The notes beneath the pieces are model-generated. The model did not search any database, was not told where the DNA came from, and saw only the letters and a list, made by a program, of their open reading frames with translations. This document shows positions 18,701 to 25,550 of a stretch of 64,000 bases of DNA, one piece after another. Origin of the DNA: a virus. The DNA is taken from the IMG/VR virus record IMGVR_UViG_3300021959_000011, positions 1 to 64,000 of that record, one strand, 5' to 3'. A program made the position numbers and the translations under genes. Position 1 is the first letter of the stretch, and the number at the start of each line of letters is the position of its first letter.

Positions 18701-18976
18701 CTGTAACCAAGCATTTTGATGTGAGTAGTATAACTTTCCATCTGCACTGTTTTTTGCAAGTTTTCCAGATTCTGGTAAAGTATCAAAATCACTAAAAGTG
18801 GGAAATTCTCTATAATGTATTAATTGTAAATTACTACGTGCTGTCGCAGAATTGGATGCGCCAGTACCACCCATATCAATGCCAATAAGATCTTGATCAG
18901 TAAATTCACCAAGAATTACTTCTCCATCATTTTGGAATATTGCCTTGATAGGTCTTACTGTATCGAATGCCACCAT
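15788..18976 (-). CDS. Tail fibre/adhesin with GGTG motif and two PKD-like domains
   Basis: Encodes 1062 aa. Residues 19-52 repeat the LGEFT...GGTGAS...ATARSNL block shared with the 127-aa protein. Residues 60-95 contain GKLAKNSADGKLYYSHQNAWLQI, a fibre-type segment. Residues about 135-230 are coiled-coil prone. Two Ig-like PKD domains follow: one near 316-400 with DWGDG at 348-352 and HTYTS, the second near 430-520 with DWGDG at 456-460 and QHTWGFG. The remaining 540 residues are Ser/Thr/Asn/Gly-rich beta structure with no recognised domain. PKD domains commonly act as spacers in surface adhesins and are reported in phage virion proteins. The C-terminal AGAGVPGESTSGGGNGS stretch is glycine-rich and may be flexible. 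Likely a long receptor-binding fibre. Confidence 0.78.
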   Translation of the reverse strand: MVAFDTVRPIKAIFQNDGEVILGEFTDQDLIGIDMGGTGASNSATARSNLQLIHYREFPTFSDFDTLPESGKLAKNSADGKLYYSHQNAWLQIGQSQLVSGTDNSGVFVDETEVEKFIFTGRIVYSYDGPTKTATLTVDVDDIEDRLDILEDDDQTSGSVRYLIKQRFDQLLDGVIPELDTLKEIADSLGDTLDFRNDFDNHVLDFNQLDTDFTTFKQDITNFDNVDLTTNAPIQGDAIIWDPTTSKWIPGASFNSSDFEAAFQTKTAADLDVGNASDGSFSDGALVIESDRKTADVIDDLNEALDNIRKGVYVKSVSFSANPTFGGQGTYVTLNLTVDGTANRYDIDWGDGSNTNNTTDSTPSHTYTSNANSPYTVTVRAYNSSGSGAGSEASSTIEDYIIIYTTDPAAAFRLYRNATGGSELSGNNLYVIEGDSLYLENISTQTTMADVEYTMDWGDGTAVENITSDNADGGVTGNRLQHTWGFGTHTGSGRDTLRLTLSSHSTANPNVIPKQTTKSLKVYDINPSAPQGLSSKSISFSGNTGSSPLLASGFTDNTTGTTYSIGSSVQRTTSTSGNISSTSISSFAYNADSGTLTALVNGVDNGNKVLDSNNNSGTYTSLKIDSESDYNGLNSSGSYSNFNNSIYYPNLYKGFKAKIQKSAAAVPVGVNRYQLSHSGTGNTNSIEFVKDNLTSTPTLTAGTISEKTGFYKYISGIPYYTYNSKLTWSDISVSNLVGQTYRNTSQVLYVTGSNNYEGTSSQSINNKSFNYSAIDGTTTMLQSGYPLVNTGVGTPYAIGDLEIDITNSGVRTIESIRAVAYNVNGTGSYVNNNQKIAVHTSSQSGISELSIPVSSSLGSGYNDSGKRIFDFASEITDTPTYNNTINFYTNNLYSESSDPGVSGTQEATVRLGVLKHSLDDYSGFLPVGPDRSGDSGVQYFTFAFRRTITANFNINISSSGVSGVWIAAPGTTIDTASSLNGWLDCSVQYAGAGVPGESTSGGGNGSNGCASTGGDRIQSNTSLSGSYTMTLGTENLTNATNNVALVRIALNSGQSVNSISIT

Positions 18977-18991
18977 GCGCTCCTTTATAAC

Positions 18992-18999
18992 TATTTATG
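18992..18999 (-). promoter_or_regulatory. Possible late promoter, variant octamer CATAAATA
   Basis: Minus-strand CATAAATA overlapping the stop of the PAAR-CHAP gene, 16 bases upstream of the PKD fibre ATG, with AAGGAGCG between. One base off the T4 late consensus. Two further copies of the same variant precede genes in this window, which favours a real use. Confidence 0.4.
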
Positions 19000-20038
19000 T
19001 AACTTGACCACCAACCCCAGAGGACTTTGGTGCATTTACTTGTCCTACTTGCGGCGCAAGAGTTTTTCCATCTTCACAAGATACTGCACGTCGAATGGTT
19101 AACACACCTCTAGACCCACTATTTCTCTTATATGTTCTTACAGATAAAGTGTTACCCTGATTTCCACCTATCATATCAACTGTATTATTTGTATAATTTC
19201 CTGTCGCAAACCCAACATGTCCACTACCAGAACTCCTACCATTTCTAAACATTACAACTATATCGCCAGGCTGCATTTCATTCCATGGTATTTCTTTACC
19301 ATATGATTCGTAACCACGGGCCATTGCAGTTTTATGATATTTGTTACCACTTCTTTTAAGGGTTGCTCCTACAAAGACCGCACACCAAGCAGTTTCATCT
19401 GCATATTGATTTCCTTGATATCCAATTTCATCCCATAATGCAGTAATGTTTGGGTTATTGCCAGTTTCTTTCCATGCACTATTTCCCATAGATAATGCCT
19501 TTTGTGCGACCTCATAGGGGTTTCTTTGGGGCATTTCCCCACACATTCCACTAGACAATTCTTCATATTCTGGTTTCTCGCCATTTGTAGATTCTATTTG
19601 TTCTGAGTTGTTAATAGGATTTGCATTTGCAGAATCATCCACTGTTTGTATATTACTAGGATATAATGCTGGCGCATCTCTTAATTTAGGGGCAGGGAAT
19701 GGTGTAAATTCTGGAAATGTGAACTCTGGGGGGGTGAAAGATTCTCCACTATCTCCAGCAAATACATTACCACTCCCTTGGGCAATAGCAGAACCACACG
19801 CAACAGGGTCACCTATTCGCGCAACTGCCTTGCCGTTTGCATATACGGTTGCAGACCCAGCTGCAGTAGACGAACCATGTGGTGGTACATTTGGGCATCC
19901 ATGTGGTGTCCAACCATCACCTTTTCTATGGGTGGGTTTACTATTTGTTTTTACATTACCACTGCCACCATTATTCGCTCTTGGTGGGAAACATCCATGT
20001 CCTGTGCAGTTGTCATCTTTTCTAGTTACAGCTGGCAT
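18995..20038 (-). CDS. PAAR-domain spike tip fused to a CHAP/NlpC-type peptidoglycan hydrolase
   Basis: Encodes 347 aa. Residues 1-95 form a PAAR domain: conserved Cys/His residues at CTGHGC (11-16), THRKGDGWTPHGCPN (36-50) and the ATVYANGKAVARIGDPVACG strand-turn, as in the zinc-binding cone that caps contractile-tail spikes (T4 gp5.4 is the counterpart). Residues 96-165 are a Pro-rich, low-complexity linker. Residues 170-320 match a CHAP/NlpC-P60-type cysteine peptidase fold: catalytic Cys219 in ETAWCAVFVGATL, MQPGDIVVMFR, and His274 in SGHVGFATG, followed by MIGGNQGNTLSVRTY. The pairing would place a murein-cutting amidase or endopeptidase at the spike tip. Starts 17 bases inside the preceding gene, with an AGGAT ribosome site. 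Domain calls are from motifs only. Confidence 0.85.
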   Translation of the reverse strand: MPAVTRKDDNCTGHGCFPPRANNGGSGNVKTNSKPTHRKGDGWTPHGCPNVPPHGSSTAAGSATVYANGKAVARIGDPVACGSAIAQGSGNVFAGDSGESFTPPEFTFPEFTPFPAPKLRDAPALYPSNIQTVDDSANANPINNSEQIESTNGEKPEYEELSSGMCGEMPQRNPYEVAQKALSMGNSAWKETGNNPNITALWDEIGYQGNQYADETAWCAVFVGATLKRSGNKYHKTAMARGYESYGKEIPWNEMQPGDIVVMFRNGRSSGSGHVGFATGNYTNNTVDMIGGNQGNTLSVRTYKRNSGSRGVLTIRRAVSCEDGKTLAPQVGQVNAPKSSGVGGQVT

Positions 20039-23000
20039 ATATTGGATATCCTCTCACTATTCTAACTTCTTGGGAATAATTATAAAAATCTTCTTCACTT
20101 ACATCAATTTCACAATTTAATTTAAATGGAGAAATATCTTCCAAATATTCCATGGCCTCTGGTAAGTCTCCTAACGATCTCATTTGTTCATATATTTTAA
20201 GTTGATTTTCATATTCTTCTTTTGAAATTGCAAGTTCACCTTTTTCATATTCTGATTTAAAATTATTAATCAGAGTTTCAACATCTATATTATTTTCAGA
20301 ATTATCAAATCTAAAATGTCCATCTTCTCTCATTTTATTTATCCATTCAATTCTGTCTAAATAATCTCCTTTATAATATAATTTTTCTGGTAATTCATCA
20401 CTGGTAAATAAAAATCTATCTCTGTCATATGACCAATTATTGTGTACAGGAAATTCTAAATCAATTATTTTTCTAAGACCACGAGCAGTATCAATCTCTT
20501 GTCTAAATAGAATATTTTCTACAACAACATTATCTCTCAATACACCAATTTTTTTCAAATCAAAAGATACATTAGACCCCGTTACTACCAAAATTGTATA
20601 GTCTCCAGTTAAAGATCTTTCTGCTTGCAATGATGCAATTTCATTTGTAAGTCTTTCTATTTCAGTTGGGTCTGTCTCATTTGCTAGTTCTGCCTGTCTA
20701 TCTGAAATTATAATATCAATTTCTTGCAATGAATTTAAATTATTATAAGAATATTGAATATTTTTTGTCATTTCTTCAAATTCACCAAAAACGTTTTGTA
20801 CCTCTAATCCTACGATAGTTCTTGGTTGTTCACCCAATCCATCTCCTAAGTCTATAGGATATAATTCTTCATATAATACATCGGTAATTATGCCATGAGT
20901 CGAACCTTGAAATACTTTCTCTCCAACATTAAATCGGTTTACATCACTCAAAGGATTTTCTAAAATATATGTTAATGTACCTTTTGTTGAGTTAATTCCT
21001 AGTACACCTGTTTTTAATATTCTAGGAGTTAATAATTCAAAATCAGTATAGTCATAATCTAAAGGATAATGACCATGTTCTTGTACCCAAGATTCATAAG
21101 AGTATTTTCTTAGAAATTCATCGACTTCTCCAATACGACCTCTAACATATCTTTGATCTACCATTTCCAAACATTCTGGCAATCTCCCAGAACCCTGTAT
21201 AATTTCATATGTAAAGTTATATTTACCATCTCCAATTCCCCCACTATCTTTATCCATATCATGATCGACATATTCAAATTCATATAGAGTGTTAGATGGA
21301 TTGTTTGCCCCTGTAACAGTTTGTTTTATCCTATATTCTTGATCAAATGATCTGCCGTGCCTACCAGAAGGTCTACCATCACTTTCTTTCAGAAAGCCTG
21401 GAAATGGAATAAATTTAGTAGATGGATCTAATCTTGGCACTGGAATAACATCGTGTCCATATGCATTAGACCCACCATTTCTAGGGTGTCCTGATTCGAT
21501 TTTAAAATGTGGTATTATAATTTGTTTTAATTGATTATAATGAGAAATTCCAATATAATTATTTGAATATACAAATTCATATGGAGACTCTACATACTCT
21601 TGATACATACCACCATACATTGCAGAATTATGATCGTAGAATATAACAGCCTGTGTATCCATGACAGAATACTTACCAGTATTTTTAATATTGACTGCAT
21701 CCAGAATTATCTGTCTACCACCTCTAAACTCAAATAGTCCAAATTGTTTTTTAAATAAACTTTTACCATTTGTATTGGTTGTTGCAGTAGTTTTTGCAAA
21801 ATTAGAATCTGGAATATATGATATATCTGTTGGTGGTGTAATTTGAGGCACCATTCCAAATGTAGTATCTGTGTCTATATCAATATAAAAATAATTATAT
21901 AGATAAGTCTTATCTGGTTGACTATAATATGGTTTTATAGGTACAATAATATCTTGAGAACTACGAATTTCAAATTCAGTTCTAAATACTAAATCAGATT
22001 GTTCTGCATAAAATTTACCTTTAGGTTCTTGAATAGATTTAAACTTTTTAAAGTAATTATTGATAGGAACATTTGTTATATCTGGAGAACCAAAATATAA
22101 ATTCTTTTGTATAACTACATCATCTGGACTTTGATAATATAGTAAATCATTGAATATTTTATCCTGTGGTTTTGTGATTAATAGACCACTTGGACTCTTT
22201 ATCCAATCTGGTTCTTGATTATATAAGTGCGCGTATGAATTGTGCAACTCTTTAGCTTTACTTAAATCATAAGATAAATTTAATTCAAAATCTTTATCTA
22301 AAGTTGTCGAAGAGTATGTTATCTTTGAAGTAACTTCGCCTGTATCTTTTGCGCCTAAAATAATCTTATTGTCTGGAACTATTTGTTGGAATAACAAATT
22401 AGTTTCTTTTACATTAGATTTTATCAGAGAACTTTCATCTCTGGTAAATAACTCTGCGTGTACTAAATCTACAAATTCACCATAACTATCTGCAATAGTT
22501 GCCATTTTTGTTACTTGGTCTAAGTTATACCTTGCAAATTCTGAATTTTCTCCATGCAGAATATGTTCACCGTCACCTGATAGTAGGTGTTGTGCAGATT
22601 TTACTTGATTTTGTATTCTTTGTATGATATTTTTACTGAATATTCCAATATCACCAAGTTTAGATACAATAATGTCATCTGTATCATAATTTGATATTGC
22701 ATTTTGAACAATATCTCTACTAATACCAAGATCAAATTGTTTTGAATCTGTTCCGATATTACTTGTCACTAATTCCATTAGTTTGGATTTATCAGTAATG
22801 ATACTATCGAGTCTAGATAAGTTATTCCATATACTACCAATAATACCTGTTTCTGAATATCTATCAAGTCCAACATCTGTTATTTCAATGATGTTATTGA
22901 AACTGACAACATCTGTAGAAATTATTTCTACCTTTGTGGAGAAAATTTCTGCTATATATTCCGATCCACCAGTTTCATATGCATTACTTGCATACTCTAA

Positions 23001-23141
23001 AGTTTGTCCATCATCTTGAGTATAACGAAATAAATTATAATATTCTATTGTTACAGATGAATCGCGCTCAAATACATAATTCCATCTTTTAGTGGTTTTA
23101 ATCTGTGTTTGTACACCGCCGGAGGTAAAAAATTGTGGCAT
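20022..23141 (-). CDS. Large virion structural protein of unknown function
   Basis: Encodes 1039 aa. No domain is recognised. The first 400 residues mix helical and strand segments (for example SRLDSIITDKSKLMELVTS) and contain a region that reads as repeated shaft elements. Residues about 750-850 include NPLSDVNRFNVGEKVFQGSTHGIITDVLY, similar in style to segments of the gp7-like protein, followed by a short helical part (TDPTEIERLTNEIASLQAER). The C-terminus is charged and helical. It precedes the PAAR-CHAP gene with an overlap, so the two products may be made together and assemble near the spike or a tail appendage. The overlap and lack of any promoter between it and the 772-aa gene argue for a single unit (772 aa, 1039 aa, PAAR-CHAP). 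Confidence 0.6.
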   Translation of the reverse strand: MPQFFTSGGVQTQIKTTKRWNYVFERDSSVTIEYYNLFRYTQDDGQTLEYASNAYETGGSEYIAEIFSTKVEIISTDVVSFNNIIEITDVGLDRYSETGIIGSIWNNLSRLDSIITDKSKLMELVTSNIGTDSKQFDLGISRDIVQNAISNYDTDDIIVSKLGDIGIFSKNIIQRIQNQVKSAQHLLSGDGEHILHGENSEFARYNLDQVTKMATIADSYGEFVDLVHAELFTRDESSLIKSNVKETNLLFQQIVPDNKIILGAKDTGEVTSKITYSSTTLDKDFELNLSYDLSKAKELHNSYAHLYNQEPDWIKSPSGLLITKPQDKIFNDLLYYQSPDDVVIQKNLYFGSPDITNVPINNYFKKFKSIQEPKGKFYAEQSDLVFRTEFEIRSSQDIIVPIKPYYSQPDKTYLYNYFYIDIDTDTTFGMVPQITPPTDISYIPDSNFAKTTATTNTNGKSLFKKQFGLFEFRGGRQIILDAVNIKNTGKYSVMDTQAVIFYDHNSAMYGGMYQEYVESPYEFVYSNNYIGISHYNQLKQIIIPHFKIESGHPRNGGSNAYGHDVIPVPRLDPSTKFIPFPGFLKESDGRPSGRHGRSFDQEYRIKQTVTGANNPSNTLYEFEYVDHDMDKDSGGIGDGKYNFTYEIIQGSGRLPECLEMVDQRYVRGRIGEVDEFLRKYSYESWVQEHGHYPLDYDYTDFELLTPRILKTGVLGINSTKGTLTYILENPLSDVNRFNVGEKVFQGSTHGIITDVLYEELYPIDLGDGLGEQPRTIVGLEVQNVFGEFEEMTKNIQYSYNNLNSLQEIDIIISDRQAELANETDPTEIERLTNEIASLQAERSLTGDYTILVVTGSNVSFDLKKIGVLRDNVVVENILFRQEIDTARGLRKIIDLEFPVHNNWSYDRDRFLFTSDELPEKLYYKGDYLDRIEWINKMREDGHFRFDNSENNIDVETLINNFKSEYEKGELAISKEEYENQLKIYEQMRSLGDLPEAMEYLEDISPFKLNCEIDVSEEDFYNYSQEVRIVRGYPIYASCN

Positions 23142-23142
23142 A

Positions 23143-25461
23143 TTATAACCTTATCTGCCACATGGAATTGTCTCTTGCGACAAATGGGCCCACGAATGTA
23201 TTTAATTCAATAGTAGATGGTACTGGGTTTAACTTATAAAATGTCACAGTTCCATCTCTTAGTTGTATGATACCTTTTGATGCGGCACCATTATTTTCAT
23301 CTGGAGAAATTTCTGCGCCGATTTCGCCAAGTTGTTCTCCACTAGATGCACCTATACCAGTTTCATCTTCTCCAGTTTCACTGCCAGTATTTGTTGTTGT
23401 AGATTCATCTTCTCCAGTATCACTACCAGTATTTGTTGTTGTAGATTCATCTTCTCCAGTATCTGCACCAGTAACTAATGTTGTAGATTCATCTTCTCCA
23501 GTATCTGTGCCAGTGACTAATGTTGTAGATTCATCTTCTCCGTCATCTGTACCAGTATTTGTTGTTGTAGATTCATCTTCGCCAGTTTCACCACCAGTGA
23601 CTAATGTTGTAGATTCATCTTCGCCAGTTTCACCACCAGTGACTAATGTTGTAGATTCATCTTCGCCAGTTTCACCACCAGTAATTAACGTTGTAGATTC
23701 ATCTTCTCCAGTTTCACCACCAGTAATTAACGTTGTAGATTCATCTTCTACTTCATCTTGACCTGTATTTTTTTCTGAAACTTCGTCTTGTATTTGTTCA
23801 TCGCCAGTAATAACTGTACTAGATTCATCTACTACATCCTCAGAACCAGTTGTATTTGTTGATGCATCGTCAAGAATTTCTTCTCCCGATAAATTTAATA
23901 TACTAGTAGAATTTTCTACTACAAATTTTTCAAATTCTTCAAAAGTTTCAAATAAATTAAAGTTTAAGAAATCTTCATCTTCTGATAATGATGTGAATAT
24001 AATTGATAGTATATTTTCTATATCTTCTGGAGTTGCAAAATCTAAAGTTGCAAGTTGTATTTTTTCTACAAACCCTTGAATATCTAACTGATTGATTGCT
24101 TCTAATAGAGTAGTATCAGTTATATCTAGAGTAATTCCTTCGGATACTTCTATTTCATTGAATAAGAAATTTATAAAAAATTCTTCTATTTCGGACAAAT
24201 CTTCGAAGTTTACATTTGAAAGTTCTAATTTATCAGTATCTTCACTAAATACCTTATTCAATAATTCATTTAATGTTGTTTCTTCTAAAGTTTTTAACTG
24301 AGTAGATGCAACAGTTTCAATTAATTCACTAAATTGAGTATCTTTAGATTCTACTATATCATCTAAATTAGTTAAAACTTTTTGTGTTAATTCTTCTGTG
24401 ATCTTTTCGATAATTGTGGGTACAACCGTAGTTTCAATTACTTCTTGAACACCTTGAATTACACTCTTTTGCAATTCTTCGTTGTCAGTAGTATCACCAA
24501 TATTTAAATTACTAGATGCTTCTACTACAACTTCTTCTATGAAACTTTGGAGTGAAATTTGTTCTTTAATTGTTTCAACAATAAGTTTTTCGGAAAGAGA
24601 CTGCAATTCCTCCTTTGGTAAAGGTTCTATATACTCTCTACGAACTTCATCTGAAATATCTGAATCAGAAATTTCTTCTGGGGCCTCCCCTTGGGAAACA
24701 TTCGATATACCACTAGATGATAACGCTTCTGCGGCGGCGATAAGTGATGTTTTAGTTTCTTCTACTATTTGTTCAATTGCATTGGCCAATAAAGCTTTTG
24801 TTGATTCTTCTTTTGGCTGAGTTGAAGGTAATATTGTTAGAGCAGAATCATTTACTTCAGAATCAGTTACTGCAACAATAACAGTTTGTGGTATAATTTC
24901 ATCACTACTTTGAACTAAGTCAGAACCTTCGTCAATTTTTTCGAAAGACTTTTCTGTTGGTGAAACGGATACCGTTTCTACTTCATTTGTTGTTGTATTA
25001 CTCGATTCAGATTCAAATTCGGAAACTGGGCCCGTTGTTGTTGCAGATACAGATTCTGTTTCAATAGCAACGTCCGATACAGGACTAGTACTACTTTCTG
25101 GTATCGCAATATTTCCAGTAGAAGAAAAAGTACTAAAAGATTCTATTTGAGAATTATCAGTATTATATAATTCAACCCACCATTCAAGTGTTGTGCCGTC
25201 TACATCATAATAATACTTCGTGAGAGTATCTATAGTGGGAGTATATATTTTTAGTTGGAAAGTGTCACCATTGGATATGGTAGCAGAATTTCCTTGATTT
25301 GTACCATTGACAATAATATCACCAGTTGAAAATGTCACTGATGCGGGAGCAACTAGTCCAGATATTGTCAGTTCGACAGACGAAACCTCGGCAGGAGAGG
25401 TTAATCCTGTCTCGGCAAGAACGTAATCTTGCAAAAAGAATATTTCAGTAATAGTTGCCAT
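23143..25461 (-). CDS. Acidic virion protein with ten C-terminal 14-residue repeats
   Basis: Encodes 772 aa. Residues 1-125 are a beta-rich head (TFSTGDIIVNGTNQGN, YYYDVDGTTLEWWVELYN) possibly forming an Ig-like or attachment domain. Residues about 130-560 are strongly acidic and helical, rich in Glu, Ser, Val and Thr, with no recognised family. Residues about 570-700 comprise ten 14-residue units based on TGEDESTT(L/T)xTGxx, which are unusually repetitive. The last 60 residues end in FVGPFVARDNSMWQIRL. The block of Ser/Thr-rich acidic repeats resembles extended or disordered stalks in adhesins. It is the first gene after the terminator at 25.5 kb, so it starts a unit. I do not recognise a homologue. 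A shadow frame on the other strand of the repeats is not a gene. Confidence 0.65.
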   Translation of the reverse strand: MATITEIFFLQDYVLAETGLTSPAEVSSVELTISGLVAPASVTFSTGDIIVNGTNQGNSATISNGDTFQLKIYTPTIDTLTKYYYDVDGTTLEWWVELYNTDNSQIESFSTFSSTGNIAIPESSTSPVSDVAIETESVSATTTGPVSEFESESSNTTTNEVETVSVSPTEKSFEKIDEGSDLVQSSDEIIPQTVIVAVTDSEVNDSALTILPSTQPKEESTKALLANAIEQIVEETKTSLIAAAEALSSSGISNVSQGEAPEEISDSDISDEVRREYIEPLPKEELQSLSEKLIVETIKEQISLQSFIEEVVVEASSNLNIGDTTDNEELQKSVIQGVQEVIETTVVPTIIEKITEELTQKVLTNLDDIVESKDTQFSELIETVASTQLKTLEETTLNELLNKVFSEDTDKLELSNVNFEDLSEIEEFFINFLFNEIEVSEGITLDITDTTLLEAINQLDIQGFVEKIQLATLDFATPEDIENILSIIFTSLSEDEDFLNFNLFETFEEFEKFVVENSTSILNLSGEEILDDASTNTTGSEDVVDESSTVITGDEQIQDEVSEKNTGQDEVEDESTTLITGGETGEDESTTLITGGETGEDESTTLVTGGETGEDESTTLVTGGETGEDESTTTNTGTDDGEDESTTLVTGTDTGEDESTTLVTGADTGEDESTTTNTGSDTGEDESTTTNTGSETGEDETGIGASSGEQLGEIGAEISPDENNGAASKGIIQLRDGTVTFYKLNPVPSTIELNTFVGPFVARDNSMWQIRL
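23359..23755 (-). repeat. Ten tandem 42-bp in-frame repeats
   Basis: The element AGATTCATCTTC recurs on the plus strand every 42 bases from 23401 to 23737 (nine exact-phase copies), with a diverged tenth at about 23359. Each unit encodes 14 residues (TGEDESTT plus six variable positions). Two flavours alternate: DESTTLxTG (five to seven copies) and DESTTTNTG (three). Confidence 0.92.
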
Positions 25462-25468
25462 TTGTTAC

Positions 25469-25476
25469 TATTTATG
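25469..25476 (-). promoter_or_regulatory. Possible late promoter, variant octamer CATAAATA
   Basis: Minus-strand CATAAATA located between the terminator and the 772-aa gene, ending only seven bases before its ATG. If it is a promoter the mRNA would be nearly leaderless. The position just past a terminator is what a promoter would need. Confidence 0.35.
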
Positions 25477-25498
25477 AATTAAATTGCCGAGAACAAAT

Positions 25499-25525
25499 AA
25501 AAAGGGGGATAAATCCCCCTTTTTT
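25499..25525 (-). terminator. Rho-independent terminator after paralogue B
   Basis: Perfect 10-bp stem (AAAAAGGGGG paired with CCCCCTTTTT, 25499-25508 with 25515-25524) and a six-base loop. The minus-strand 3' side is a T-run. It lies 26 bases past the stop of the 1049-aa gene and separates it from the 772-aa gene. The flanking T-run on the plus strand could make it bidirectional. Confidence 0.9.
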
Positions 25526-25550
25526 CTACTTTATTTTTAAATTATAATTA

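Noticed and set aside
23359-23755. CRISPR-like array
   Set aside because: Repeats are directly adjacent, 42 bases apart, in phase with a coding frame, with no unique spacers and no cas genes.
23267-23761. 164-aa plus-strand ORF rich in Ser, Pro and Val repeats
   Set aside because: It is the antisense reading of the 42-bp repeat array; no ribosome site, and the minus-strand gene is continuous across it.
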